Counted from the stretch's first letter, positions 35,590 to 48,365 are shown. The stretch: DNA of 64,000 bases from Pseudorasbora parva (GCF_024679245.1 NC_090187.1:23252495-23316494); one strand, 5' to 3'. Numbers and translations are program-made. The notes: a model not told the origin generated them from the sequence alone.

Positions 35590-36674
35590 TTGTCTGGGTA
35601 TCACCAGACCAAGCTCAATTTAAGATTAAAATTGGTCTGGGGAGTCTGCTCTGTATTTTCTATTGCACAAGAGACGTGACGAGCATTATTCAAATGACTC
35701 TGTACGCAATTGGATAGTCCTTCAACCAATCAGACCACAAGAGGCGTGATCAACGGGCAACAACCTATCATCATACCCTGCGTTCCAATTCGCATAGTAT
35801 CCGTACTAAATAGTTTTACAAAAATAGAAATAGTATGTCCAAAATCTAAGTATGTTGAAAAGAGTATTCCAAAGATGCCCGGATGGTTTACTATTTCTGG
35901 TCCGAATTCGAAGTATGAATCGATGGGCACTCAAATGGCTAATATTGCCCACAACCCACTGTGAGGTGGACAAGGATTCGATTAGAACTACAAATGTGGA
36001 TAAAAAGCATGCGAGTCCGGCGGTTAAGTAGAGAAGTTTAGATAAAAGGGTTTGAGTGACCAACTATCAATATTTAACCTGACAAAAATATATTTATTCA
36101 GTGTTGTCCACATTATATTTCACCTGCAGCAGCATTGTGAACTTTTGTAATGACACGTTTGGCCATAAAAATGCTTCATTTTATTTAAACTGCAAACACA
36201 TGAGGAGAGTCTCTGCATTAAAGACCCACGAATGGCAGATCAACGCGCGGCTACATTTCTCTCCGATACCGTAGGAGATTAAACTGAATGTGGAGGATTT
36301 GAACTGGGACGAATCTGACGATGATTGACAGGGCAGTTAAACGGTGACGGGGTGCACGTAACTAAGTGTCAGAGTCCGTTAAAGATGGCGAAGTAGTATG
36401 TCCCGACGTTTGCATACTTTTCTGCTACACACTCAAAAGTATATACTTTTTCTTCACAAAAAAAGTACATAATTTTAGGACGTAGTCTAAGTAGGCGAAT
36501 TGGGACGCAGCAATAGTGTTAAACCCGACAATAGTGCGGCAGGTGGATAAGCCAGTCTGTGATTGGTTCCTGCAAAAGTGTAACAGAAGCATTGGAAATT
36601 AATGTACAGGTTTCTAGACCGAGTTACAGGACAAAATCAAATCACCGCCAGATCAGGCTGGGTTTACCCAGACT
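35590..36674. mobile_element. DNA transposon with TGTCTGGGTAT...ACCCAGACTA ends, containing a second element
   Basis: The left TTGTCTGGGTATCACCAGAC and right GCTGGGTTTACCCAGACTA are imperfect inverted repeats. The interior between them, apart from 35778-36510, is non-coding. A clean target duplication was not found. Confidence 0.5.
35778..36510. mobile_element. Nested MITE with CTGCGTTCCAATTCGC ends
   Basis: CTGCGTTCCAATTCGCATAG at the left and GTAGGCGAATTGGGACGCAG at the right are inverted repeats. Subterminal ATAGTATGT/AGTATG motifs recur near both ends. This end type is common in cyprinids. I could not find an 8-bp duplication, so the superfamily (possibly hAT) is open. Confidence 0.7.
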
Positions 36675-36682
36675 AAAGTTTT

Positions 36683-36747
36683 ACAGGTATGGAATGACAT
36701 GAGGGCGAGTAATTGATTACAAGTTTCGGGTGAACTAACCATTTAAA
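36683..36747. mobile_element. Right-end fragment of the TTAGTTCACCC MITE family
   Basis: TGGAATGACATGAGGGCGAG to GGGTGAACTAACCATTTAAA matches the right terminus of the copy ending at 39830. Confidence 0.7.
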
Positions 36748-36807
36748 CCTTATTGAAACTGTTAACAATGCAGTAACAACAGATAAGAAGTTTTTTTTTA
36801 CACGCGC

Positions 36808-36980
<173 letters not shown>

Positions 36981-37106
36981 TTGTTGTTTCTCTGATCTCA
37001 ATCAGAGACAAAGTAAATTAGCATTTATTGTGAAGCTCGTTCTGGTTAACAGTCAGCACATCTGCCGATGCAGTTATTATATATTGGATTTTTTGTATAT
37101 AATATA

Positions 37107-37107
37107 G

Positions 37108-37139
<32 letters not shown>
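37107..37139. repeat. Poly(T) tract
   Basis: About 31 consecutive T. It could be the A-tail of a minus-strand retro-insertion, but the neighbouring sequence shows no recognisable element. Confidence 0.9.
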
Positions 37140-37142
<3 letters not shown>

Positions 37143-38293
37143 GAGCATGACTTAAACCTGGAACTGAACATCATTCCCAGCACGAGTCTGGCCCACAGGG
37201 GGAGGGAATAAGACGTGGTACCACTATAACTGACAAAACAGATGCACACTCCATAATGCACCAGCAGGACACGGAAACTGCCGTTGCTTTTGTTTCCCAA
37301 GGTGTTAAGAAAGGCTTTAAATAACTCATTTGGGCATATGGATGGCATCAATGCCTTACTTGAGATGATTTAGGCATATTCTACATTGCTTACACAGATG
37401 CAGCACAATTTAAAAAGAAAAAAAAGAAAAAGAAAGCTTCCTCTTGTCACTTTTTCCCTCTTTGTCTTCTTGTTGTTGTTTCTTTATGTTAGCCAGTTTG
37501 TGTCTCTGCCCACCTGTCTACTGTGGACACAGATTGGGGCAGCAGACATGCATGAGGGTATTTAGATTTGTGCACAAAGCCCGATGAACAGGAAGTTGGA
37601 GGGACTTGCATCACGGCCCATCTGCTTTCTACAGCTGGCTGCCTGACAGCTGGAAATTGATTCTACTGAGATTGGTACCTGTGTCTCAGACTCAGCACTG
37701 CATACAGCCTGACCAGTGCATTAATGCAATTAATTTAGCTGGCAGTCTAAAAGTTAAAGATGGGGAGCGAGAATGAAAGATGCCAATGAAGTCATACCAT
37801 CGACACTATCATATGCCATCAGCAGTGATGCAGACATTATTTTGTGAATCTTCTGTCAAACAACTTTTTTTTCCTTTTTTTTTATGTCCAACATCAATGC
37901 ATACATCTAAGGTAATATAATGTAATATATGTATGTAGCAAATCATAATGTAATAACTGTACATAATGTAGTAAGTATTTCATTATTTTTGTAATACAAT
38001 TTGTATAATGCAATCATTTTCTCAAAATGTAATAAAATCTTAATGCTCATAATGTAATAATTTTTGCATTATGATAAATTTATGACATTATAAACTCACC
38101 AAAACATGCTTTTAAAACATAAAAAATATTAGTTTTCCCTTACAGTCAATTTTTAAAAATCTAAATCCTGTCTTAAACTACCTGCAAAATGCAACAGATT
38201 GAAATATCAGCGCAATTATTACATTTGTTATGTTTTATTTAATAAAAATAAAAAAAAGGTTTTCCTTTTAATGGTGCATTTTTAAATACATTC
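37140..38293. other. Unassigned sequence
   Basis: No gene recognised. Around 37900-38090 the phrase ATAATGTAATA recurs several times at irregular spacing. Confidence 0.35.
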
Positions 38294-39830
38294 TTAAAAG
38301 GTTAGTTCACCCAAAAATGAAATTTATGTCATTAATGACCCTAATGTCATTCCACAACCGTAAGACCCGTAGAATACAGTTCAAGATATTTTATATTTAG
38401 TCCAACAGCACATGCAAGTGTATGCACACTATACTGTCCATCTCCAGAAAGGGAATTCAAACATCATCAAAGTATGTCCATATGTGACATCACTTAGTTA
38501 ATTAGATTCTCTTGAGGCATCAGAAATACAAATAAAGATCTGAACGGTTGTGAATCAGCGTATTGATTCATGATTCGGATCTCGTGTCAAACTGCCAAAC
38601 TGCTGAAATCTAGTGACTGGTAATCCGAAACATGAATCAATAAGCTGATTCATAACCGTTCAAATCTTTATTTGAGGATTGAAAACAAACACGGAAGAGA
38701 AGATAATGCTGAATAAAGTTGTACATTTTGTTATTTTTGGACAAAAAAATGTATTGTCGATGCTTTAAGAGAACTGATGGACTCACATGGACTACTTTGG
38801 CGATGTTTTTATTCCCTTTCTGGAAATGGACAGTTTAGTGTGCATACACTTGCATTCGCTGTCTGACTAAATATAAAATATCTTAGGGTGTTCACACTTG
38901 TAGTTCGGTTAGTTAGGTTCGTTTGGTCTGGACCAAAAAACAAAAACAAAACATATAGTCCTGGTCCGCTTAGCGTTCACACTGGCATTTTTAACAGTGA
39001 ACCTAAAGTTACCGAACCAAAGGCATAGGGAGACGGTCACAACCTGATTGGTCGGCTTATATGACGTAGGAGCTTGCCTACCGAACATTCAAAACAATGC
39101 TGTGTGCTGGATTAAACGCGATCATTTTATGCGTGTACATATGGCATTATTTTTACCCGTTGAGAACTCATGAAGAGCTCATAAAATGTTCAAAACATTC
39201 AAAACAGCAGTCGTACTTCCTCCGTTGTATGCAGAAAAGAGACGGCCGTCTCATATTCAAAAGAGATGGCGCAGTTCTGTCGTCTGTAACTAATGGGCAA
39301 CACGGGTCCTTTCATGAGAAGAACCAGGTATGCTTTTTGTGCGTTTCTTCTAGCATTTTTGAAACATGCTCGTCGGACCAAATATTGATGAGGCACTTCC
39401 TCGTTGCTCTACGTTTGCCCTCGAACGTACATTATTCATTTTGGATACACTAATCTTTCCGCGTCTTTAAATCAGCTGTCTATGCGTCGCATCTTGTGAC
39501 ATTACGTCCAGTTTTTTGTCCATGTTGTGTTCATATATCAATCGAACCGAACCAGAGTTCGTATGGAAGCGGACTGAGACCCATCTTTTTAGCGGTCTCG
39601 GTCCGCTTGGTTGTTGCGCACCAGGGTTCGGATGGCAGCGTTCACATATGTTCAAATGAACCGCACTAAACGAGCAATCGCACCAGGGTTCGTTTTAATC
39701 AAACCAAACATGACAAGTGTGAACGCACCCTTAAACTGTCTTCTGAGGATGAAAAGAGGTCTTACGGTTGCGACATTAGGGCAAGTCATTAATGATATCA
39801 ATTTCATTTTTGGGTGAACTAACCCTTTAA
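38294..39830. mobile_element. TTAA-bounded MITE (GGTTAGTTCACCCAAAAATG ends) interrupted by a second element
   Basis: The left end is TTAAAAGGTTAGTTCACCC. The right end is GGGTGAACTAACCCTTTAA. TTAA is present at both borders. The central sequence is an inverted arrangement around GATTCATGATTCGGATC...GAATCAATAAGCTGATTC. Its right arm resumes after the insertion, so the empty element is about 0.69 kb. Confidence 0.8.
38886..39730. mobile_element. Nested TTA-flanked MITE (GGGTGTTCACAC / GTGTGAACGCACCC ends)
   Basis: TTA flanks both ends (38883-38885 and 39731-39733). The flanking host sequence (AAATATAAAATATC before, AACTGTCTTCTGAGGATG after) joins correctly when the element is removed. Ends and interior words (GTTCGGTT, GGTCCGC, CCGAACC) relate it to the elements at 47624-55735 and 55739-56572. 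A PIF/Harbinger-like origin is suggested by the 3-bp TTA duplication. Confidence 0.8.
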
Positions 39831-40022
39831 CCTTCCTACAAAATCCACAAGATTACTGATTGGTTTAAGTTTAAAGGTGTAAAAGGTTTTTGTCTTTCTT
39901 TCTTTTTTTTTTTGTCTTTTTTTTTTTTTACATCACAAATCCCAACAGTTTTAGTAGGGTTGTACTGTACTGTATTGTTCAAATAAAATTTTGACACACA
40001 CAAACACACGTCTGGTTCACTA

Positions 40023-40024
<2 letters not shown>

Positions 40025-40061
<37 letters not shown>
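40025..40061. repeat. Poly(T) tract
   Basis: About 36 consecutive T. Confidence 0.95.
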
Positions 40062-40063
<2 letters not shown>

Positions 40064-40580
40064 TGATTTTTGTTTATAGTAAATTTGTTTATTGTATTTA
40101 ACAACAGGTTTTAAAGAGTTAAATCTGTTTTACTGCTGTTTATATTTGTATTGTTTTCTGTAATCTTTTTATTGTGTTTTAGGTAGACAATTTTAAGATC
40201 TGTCCAGGGACAACAGATGAAAAATAGCCTTTTGGCTAATTCTGGTGCATTTACAGTAATGTCGATGAATGTACACTGTCCCTGTTAAATAAACAAATAA
40301 AATAAAATAAATCTTTGTGGGGACTCTCCATAGACGTAATGATATACCGTATCAATATACTGTACACACCGGATTCTCTGTCCTTCTACACTGCCGCTGC
40401 CCGTAAATCTACCCATCACAGGAAACATTCTGCATTTTTACTTTCTCAAAAAAATCATCCTGTAGCATTTTGAAAAGTGGGCACCGCTGGCTGGTTCCCA
40501 CAATGTAGGTAATCTCAGGTTTTACTATCCTTATGGGGACATTTAATCCCCACAATGTAATATAAACAAGGGCAGGTACG

Positions 40581-40690
<110 letters not shown>

Positions 40691-40754
40691 CAGTAGATAT
40701 CTGGTTTTTGCTTTCTTTTTGCTTTCTTTTTACACTGTAAAAAAAAAAACAATT

Positions 40755-40912
40755 CTAATTGAAAATGGTCTAGTGACTGATCACATCTAAATTTTTTAGT
40801 TTGCCAAATTGAATTGAAAATCTGTGGATTGATACAATTTAATTAACAGAAATTCAATTTGGCCAACTGAAAAATTTAGATGTGATCAGTCACTACAAAA
40901 TTTTCAATTGGA
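40755..40912. repeat. Palindromic element, about 58-bp arms
   Basis: The left arm contains GTGACTGATCACATCTAAAT. The right arm contains ATTTAGATGTGATCAGTCAC. Pairing continues into AATTGAAAAT/ATTTTCAATT and TTTGCCAAATTGAATT/AATTCAATTTGGCC. The loop is about 36 bp. It has the size and shape of a small MITE. Confidence 0.8.
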
Positions 40913-40924
40913 GACCTCAATTTG

Positions 40925-41300
40925 TTTTACTATGTAGACTGCCCTAAAATGTCGGTGAGCACAACTGAGGTATCATTTTCCAAAAGTAGTCATTGCAGCG
41001 TGGCTTTCTGGTCTGACTCAATTTTGATTATGATTATGAAAGTGCACGGGGAAGCCTCCTTTCTCTTATATTATTGGTTGTTGGCATTGGTTATGGACAA
41101 CTGTTACGGGTGTGGAGCAAGTCAGTCATTAAACCTGCCACACCAAAGCAAACAAGAGAGCATAAAGAGACAGGGCAATACTAGAAATGAGTTCAACATC
41201 AAAACATATAGTTCATTTATATAAACAGTATATTTGTATAGATGGTATCATAGTGTTATTACAATTCCTGGTCCCGCAAACTCCCGGTAAAAACTAATCC
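40925..41300. other. Unassigned sequence
   Basis: A 100-aa ORF (40922-41224) has no recognisable family and lies in moderately AT-rich sequence. I regard it as chance. Confidence 0.35.
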
Positions 41301-41301
41301 G

Positions 41302-41337
41302 GGAACACCATACTAATACTGTGTTTGACCCCCTTTG
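41302..41337. mobile_element. Short fragment of Tc1 family A
   Basis: GGAACACCATACTAATACTG and TGTTTGACCCCCTTTG match positions just inside the left end of the Tc1 element at 25109. Confidence 0.75.
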
Positions 41338-41379
41338 GGTCCCATCCCAATCACATGATTAATTAATAGTGAAAAACCC

Positions 41380-41755
41380 AGACAACGTCCGGCAAATTTA
41401 GATTTGCTCTGCAAGTAGTCTGGCAAAGAGCTCATTCAAACCCATTTCCAATCCGTCAAAATCGCGGCACCAGTGAGAAATGTTGGGGCTGGCTTTACAC
41501 GATGATGACAGGGCAGCGACGGTGAAGCAGGATGCCACCATGGAACGTCACTCGTTCGAATTGACAGCTGTCGCATCTGTTTTAAGCGATTAAAACTTTT
41601 CCTTTTCGTTAAAACCCGAGCAAAGAACAACATCTGGCTACCAGACGTGGATTTGATGAGGAGGATGGGGAGTGTGATCATGTGCTAACACACACAGCAG
41701 CTCTGGATCTGGCCTTTCTGTGCTTAGTTCCCCAGACTAGAACGTAAAAATTGTA
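41380..41755. mobile_element. DNA-transposon fragment related to the 11996 and 35590 blocks
   Basis: The right side ends TTCCCCAGACTAGAACG. The left side has GTAGTCTGGCAAAGAG but no precise terminus. The interior is non-coding. Confidence 0.4.
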
Positions 41756-41759
41756 AATA

Positions 41760-42515
41760 GTTGTAAATAAATAACTAGCGTAACTATGCTCAAGTCGGCA
41801 AATGTTCTAACATATCTGAAATTACTAATTACTTATTAAGGGTCTTAGATCTTTTGAGTTTGTTGCGTTGTTACGTTTATAATTTTGTTCAGTGTAGTTT
41901 GGCATCTGTCATACTACATTTGTTGTAATTTGACATACATTTGTGTTTTGTACATTTAAACGGTAATGATAATTATAATAATAATAATTAATCAACTGTG
42001 GCAAGATGTGCAGTGGGATAATAATGTGCAGTATATGTGAATCATGTTTAGTCGATAAAACATTTCTGCAATGGATACACCTGTGTATCCTCGCTCATGA
42101 CTCCTCGGGAAGCCTCCTCGTGGTGCAATTATAGAGTTGAGATGTCCTACAAAATGGGAGAGCTTGATCGATTTCCACGTCATAGGATGAAGAAGTGAGG
42201 AAACGAGGAGGGATATTGAGAAGCAGCCATAGTTAGGCATCATAATATCATAGAGACTTTGGGGTGGGTTCTTTTTGACTTGGGCCAATAAGCCCAGTGT
42301 TTACTCTGTCTGCACTACTGTTCTTGCCATTCATGTACACTGCACTGGCTAAACAAATACACCATTGTGTCATGCCAATAAGGCAGAGTAAATTAAAAAC
42401 ACTTGAGACACACTTCAATGTATTTTCTCTTCCTGTTCCTCCCAAACATGAGCACATCCTCTCAGACTGAGCCACTCTGATTCAAGCAGAGAGATGGTAC
42501 AGGATTGATTACACT
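41760..42515. other. Unassigned sequence
   Basis: No gene or repeat recognised. Confidence 0.35.
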
Positions 42516-42636
<121 letters not shown>

Positions 42637-42639
42637 GTG

Positions 42640-44250
42640 ATGTGTGAGGATGTGAGTGAGGCTTTCAGCCGGGCAGGGATGAGCTGAGTGCTGACGTTTA
42701 GGAGTCTGCAGGCGGATGAATGCTGAATCAGCTCTCCTCACCTGACCACAGAGACACAGAGTCTGACACCAGCAGCCAAATGCCCATAAAGACGTGCAGT
42801 GTGTTCACAAACAACATTAAAATAGCACTGAATAGGTGAACACTAGGGCTGTGGAAGGAATGCAGGGATGGGCGTACTTGGAAATGATAGTCACGATCGA
42901 TCAGGAAAACATTATCGATTAAACGCAATAGGAAAAAACAACAACAACAAAAACAAACAAAACATTAGCATCAGAAAAAATCCAATGCTGCAGTATATGC
43001 CATTGTAGCAGTGGTCAATAACAAGGTTTTGGGCTGTTTGCCCTTCTGTAACTCGTTTCTTTCAGAAAAGTGGAAAGAAAACATATATTAATGCTTTCTC
43101 AAAATTATAAATATTTTTTGTCATCATACACTAAGAAATATCTACTTCACCTAAATTCACCAAACCTACAGTATATTCTGAAGGTGTTCACAAAAGAGTT
43201 TGTCCATATAACAGTCATCTGATTTATATAACATAATGCTCCTAAAAATATGGTGGACATTTATTTTTCTTGGTCTTTGCACATTTTCCGATTTGTGGAA
43301 TGGTATAAATTAGATTAGATTAGATTAGAGAAAAATAAGACAAATTGAACCTGGATTTATCTAATGTTCAAATTTCTGTTCACAAAAAGAAAGAAAAAAG
43401 AAGGAATAAACATATTAATTAAATTATACAATTATTTGCATAATTAAAAACAGCATTTCCAAATTAATACAAAGTTTTTATTAATTTAATGTGATTAATA
43501 AACTTGTACCTTGTATAACCTGTAGTGCCTTGCCTTACAGAAGAAGAAAAAAACATAATAATAGAATAGACTTGAAAAATCCTCAGTAAAGTGTAGTTGT
43601 TCACAGAGGTGAGATGCCTAAAATAATTAACTGCATCATGGATCCAGGGGTTTTAAAGAAGAATGTGAGTCCAGAAGCAGAACGTGTGTAATCAGGGTTC
43701 TGGTCGCATGAGGGGCCCGAGGGGCCCTGATTCAATCAGAACTAAGCCTGATGGACTATCGAGAGGATACAGTGAGCAATCTCATCTTGTCATCTTCTGA
43801 AGAGTGAAGACCCTAAAGCCTTCTCTGGCCTGCACAAGAACACACTGGCAACTCTCTAATGCAAAAAACATAAAATATACTGTGATTGATTTTATCATTA
43901 TAATTCGCTTCAGAATGATATTTGAGGCTAAGTTTATCTCATCATTCATGAAGGAAAACGTCATGTTATGGACTCTTTCTTTGATACTCTGTTTTGTTTT
44001 TAGTTCCTGTTTCCCTGCTCTGTTTAGATTTTGTTTGTTCCATGGTTACTCATGATTTGCACCCAAATATGGACACTTTGCCACCTACCCTACCCCAGAA
44101 TTCATTGTGTGCCGGTGACAACAATATTTTTATTTAAAAAAAAAGGCAGGTCATTCTGTGATGGCTGAGGAATACAAAAACTTGGCGAGTGTGGCTGGGA
44201 GGTAAGGCAATAACCCATTTGTATTATTTCCACTTGACCCTTTTATAACA
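42640..44250. other. Unassigned sequence
   Basis: No convincing exon. The words TAGTTCCTGTTTCCCTGCTC and TCCATGGTTACT at 44002-44050 recur near 61508-61555. They suggest a shared LTR-like fragment. Confidence 0.35.
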
Positions 44251-44277
44251 ATAGTTATAGTTGCGTCACAGCAGTGC

Positions 44278-44640
44278 GACAAAGACTGTCCCAATTCAAA
44301 GGCTGCACCCTTCAAAGGTCACATTCGAAGGCCAATTGCATCACCGCAGCATGACAAAGCCTGTCCTAATTCAAAGGCTGCACCCTTCCAAGGCTGCATT
44401 CGAAGGCCGACTGGCGGCCACAGCAGCAGGATGAAGGCTGTCCCAATTCAAAGGCTGCACCCTTCTAAGGCCACATTCAAAGGCTGTTTGGTGGCGACAG
44501 CGGGCACGATGAAGGCTGTCCCAATTCCATGGCTGCATTCGAAGGCATATTGTGTCACAGCGGCGCAACAAAGGCTGTCTCAATTCAAAGGCTGCACCCT
44601 TTAAAGGTTGTTTCAAAGGCTATATTCCTCTTCTAACAAT
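44278..44640. repeat. Minisatellite, about 75-bp unit, five degenerate copies
   Basis: Each unit contains GACAAAGCCTGTCCTAATTC-like sequence, then AAAGGCTGCACCCTT and CATTCGAAGGC, then a variable GC-rich link such as GCATCACCGCAGCA. Units begin near 44278, 44354, 44432, 44510 and 44570. The 81-aa minus-strand ORF over it simply reads the repeat. Confidence 0.85.
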
Positions 44641-45381
44641 AGCCCTCACCCTTTAAAAAGCTCACAACACTAAGACAACCAGTAGATTAGGCAATAGACT
44701 TTGACTTTTTTATTATTATTTGTAGTGCTGTCATGCAAGATGTGTCTACAAATGTTTTAGCCAAACTTCTGGAGGATCCAAAAAAATATCTGGAGTGTTT
44801 TATATGCATATCTTGCTGACATTCTTGCTGTCACTTCTCATTTTCTAATTTCTAGACTTAAAGGTGCCCTAGAATGAGTTGAAACAATATGTTAAATTGT
44901 TCTCTGATATTTACATAGAGGGTATGTGGCTTGGTCAATTTACAACCCTATAAATTGTCTCTAGGATGTAATGCTCTGTTTTGCCTTATTTGGAAGAGTT
45001 ATGAATATTAATGTTGAGCTCTGCTCTGATTGGCTTTTTTCAACAGCTCACAGCAGTTCAATGAAGCGGCTCGTGAGTCCTGACCGGCCTGACACAACAC
45101 AGACCGACTAAATTAAACTTTAAGCAAAAACATCTTAAATGGAGATTGATACAATGCAGCTTACTTGTTTATTTGGTGTTTTCATATCATTCACGCGCGA
45201 GAAAGAGCTTGCGTTCGTGAGTTGCCAGATTTCAGTAATTAAATCCCCCAAACAGATAATTTCTGTGAAAAGTAACCCATATAAACTCCGGTTTTTACCT
45301 AAACATGTCCAATCTGGCAACCATATGCACGCAAGCTCTCTCTCGTGCACGGACGATCTGAAAACACCAATAAACAAGTAA

Positions 45382-45727
45382 TGCCTGGCTCACACTACAG
45401 GAGTTTTAGGCCGATTTATGCCCGATTTTCCCCTCACGAGACTCTGATTTTTATTTTATTTTTTACAGAACTCGATCGGTTCCAATGTTCGGTGCAGATT
45501 ATCTGGTAATGTGAGGTGTTCAGAGATCAAATCTTGCACCTCCCGATCTGCTCTCACGCAAATCGGGCTCGCCCCGATCATATCGAACATGTTTGATATT
45601 TATCGGGATGAGCAAGATTGTAATAACGTCAGTACTGTCACAATAGCCAATAGGAAACAAGTCTACGACGAAATGGACATTTCGAAATGGCGACCGCGAG
45701 TTGAGTCGCTGTAGTTTGTTGTAACGT

Positions 45728-45777
<50 letters not shown>

Positions 45778-46522
45778 CAGCATTTCTTGCTTTTCATTTG
45801 ACAGCACAAATCTACACTGTAACAGGTGAAGATCGCTTTTGAACTAGGCAGCGGTAAACATTCTAGCCCACTAGTGTGACCTAGCATTCTTGTGCAGGGT
45901 TCGCTTCAAATACTCAGAAATAAGAAAACAATACATGACAGTCGTCTGAACGTTCCTTCACTTTATTCTCGGTCACAGACGTAATAACTAGCCTGAAAAA
46001 CCCACTACACTCCAGTACAATAAGTGCGCATGCTCCACCTTTAAATGGCAAGCCCAGAGGGAAAAAATACATTGCACACACACACAATGAGCGCCAGAAC
46101 GACCGGATCAAATAAGGTCAATACAATTACCTCCATTTCTAGCTGAAGAACTGAAAATCCACGTTGAGCCTGTCTCCCCAACCATTTTCGAATCCACACT
46201 GGTTTATTCTTACGCTTTTGTTTGTTTTTTTCCACAACAAATGATCATTATTGATACAGCAAGTTGTCATGTTACAGTAGGCTGATCCATTTTGTTTTCC
46301 CGCTTACGATCTGCTGCGTAGATCACGTGACGCACTTCCTCTGGCACGATAATCTTAATAATATTTTGTAGTGTGTGATGCTCATCGATTTTCAAATCTT
46401 GTAGTGTGATCATGTTTAAGATTTGAGTTAAGAAAATCTGCAAAGATTCTTCTGAAGTGTGTACTGCAACCATATTTTACAATCTGATAGGATTTTAAAA
46501 CTCCTGTAGTGTGAGCCAGGCA
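45382..46522. mobile_element. TAA-flanked DNA transposon (TGCCTGGCTCACACTACAGG ends), 1.14 kb
   Basis: The ends TGCCTGGCTCACACTACAGG and CCTGTAGTGTGAGCCAGGCA are perfect 20-bp inverted repeats. TAA flanks both sides (45379-45381 and 46523-46525). The host palindrome is restored on removal. Contains a (GA)n tract at 45731-45773 and no transposase. The TSD fits PIF/Harbinger. Confidence 0.85.
45731..45773. repeat. (GA)n microsatellite within the 1.14-kb element
   Basis: About 21 units. Confidence 0.97.
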
Positions 46523-48178
46523 TAAGCTGCATTTTATCAATCTCCATTTAAGATGCTTAAAGTGTCATTCAGCCTACATTTTAGACTTGTCTTTCTTCGT
46601 CAGCGATATTGCATGTTTATATAACGTTAGTCACAATGTAGGCTAAGGTTACACAGTGACTGTAATGTAGCCTAATCTGAAATACTAATAAGCAAAAACA
46701 TCATAGGAAACACCATACTCCAGCTCTCAAAAATATATTAATATATAACTTAAATTTTTACAAAATGAATAGCCTTGTCAAATGACTATCGTTTTACCTT
46801 ATATGGAGGAAAAGGTGACGTTTGCTAGAAGGATCGAGTGAACGATCTAAGCAAAGAATCAACGGTTGTATTTTGTAATACAAAATAATATTACCCTTTG
46901 TCATTAGACACACTGTTTAGTTTTGTACGGTGCTTGGTGTTTCCTATTGTTACTGTAAGCATCTTGCGTTATCTAGACAATGCGGTCTCTCTAAGAAACT
47001 TTCAATTAATCAGAAATTGTTTTAAACACTCAATAAGTGGATAAAATCGCTACATACTGCTTGCAGGAATATAGTCGTCGCCCCTTTCTTCAGTTTAAGA
47101 TGGTGAGAGAAGCTTGGCTGAAATGGGCCGATCAAACGAACGATCTTGAATTAAATTGTTGTGGTATCGGACTATAAACATCAACCATGACTGCTGAAAT
47201 TTTTAATCTGTGGGAAGGATATGTTAAGTCCTCAGGTCTCCTGAACAGCCTGGAACATGAAGTGTGTCCATGCGAGCTTGTACCTGATGATTTGCTCCAT
47301 TTCCTCCTGACAACGAACATGTTTGGACAGATGCAAATGTTGGGGGCGTGCATATAAATGATCCCCAACGCTTGCGTCACGGTTGGCATTATGTTGAGAT
47401 GATGTTCATGTACTGAACCCCATCATTTCGGCAAGGTTAATTAAATTTTTCATTTTAGGGTACCTTTAATATTTTCCATAACTGTTTCCCTTTTCTCTTG
47501 TTTTAGGACAATTCTGTAGAAAATGGGCCTGTCCCGAGTAAAAGTGAAAAGAACAAAAAAAAAACACCTAATTACTTCTTGTGTTCTGTGTACACATTAA
47601 GTACAAATAGCGATGCAGATTAAGGGCGTTTCCACACCTGAAAGTCCGCACCAAGGTCCGAACCAAAGTTCGTGTTTGGACATTTGGTTCGTTTTGGTTT
47701 GCTTACACATTGCAGTTATGTCAGCGCACCAAAGAACTTTACATGACGCACTTGCGTCCTGTCGTCATCATCTGTGTGGGCTGCATCTTAACATGTATTG
47801 GTTTGTTAGCGGACGTGCGTCTGACGTCAGTGTTGTCAATTCAGCGGCTAACTTTGACAAGAATGAATGAACAGACGCATCGTTGCCAATACTATTAATA
47901 TTATGGGATTACTATCTACAGCACCAACTATACTCGAGGCAAATTCAGCAAATGAACATCCTCGTTGTCCAAACATTTTATCGGCACCGACAGGAAGGAG
48001 GAGCTCCTAGAAGATATAGGCTTTCTAGCCAAACAATGTATTTTATTTTATAACTATGTTTAAATATTATAATGTTATTTTTAAATTTCATCTAGGCTAT
48101 ATTGATTATGAAACGTGCACAGATGTGCAATATATGTCAAAGACATCGAGTCAGAAATAATTTTGACCACTTCATTAA

Positions 48179-48365
48179 GTTCCCTTTCGAAAGGGAACTC
48201 GCGCTGCGTCAGCTGACGCTACGGGGAACGCCTTTAGCGTGACAGGTGTCTGAAATCGCTATCAAATCACAATCCTACTGACCGTCGGCAGCTGGTGATG
48301 TCATCACCGTGCGACCAGGAAGTATAAAAAGGCACCGTGCCAACATGACAACATCCTTTCGTCTT
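48179..48365. repeat. Left inverted terminal repeat of DIRS copy 2
   Basis: It runs from GTTCCCTTTCGAAAGGGAAC through AGCTGACGCTACGGGGAACG to the TATA-like box and CCAACATGACAACATCC. It is repeated inverted at about 53584-53730. Confidence 0.92.
48321..48332 (+). promoter_or_regulatory. TATA-like box in the DIRS copy 2 left repeat
   Basis: AGTATAAAAAGG lies about 80 bp before the most likely gag start. It falls inside the longest ATG-to-stop reading (first ATG 48309), which argues that transcription starts after that ATG and that translation uses a later one. Confidence 0.5.

Larger units (their letters stand above)
45131..46555. repeat. Long palindrome inside the TTAA element, right arm split by an insertion
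   Basis: The left arm (45131-45230) includes GAGATTGATACAATGCAGC, CTTGTTTATTTGGTG and AGTTGCCAGAT. The right arm is 45312-45381 (ATCTGGCAAC..., CACCAATAAACAAG) and continues at 46526-46555 (GCTGCATTTTATCAATC). The arms match over about 100 bp once the inserted element at 45382-46522 is removed. Confidence 0.8.
44858..47469. mobile_element. TTAA-bounded DNA element (AAAGGTGCCCTAGAATGA end) with nested insertion
   Basis: The left end is TTAAAGGTGCCCTAGAATGA (TTAA 44858-44861). The right end is TCATTTTAGGGTACCTTTAA (TTAA 47466-47469). These ends are familiar from a very abundant cyprinid non-autonomous family. TTAA borders indicate piggyBac- or Kolobok-type movement. A large palindrome lies inside (see separate entry), and a 1.14-kb element is inserted at 45382. 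No transposase ORF. Confidence 0.78.

Noticed and set aside
44371..44616. 81-aa repeat-containing protein
   Set aside because: It is just the minisatellite read in one frame, with repeat lengths not all multiples of three.
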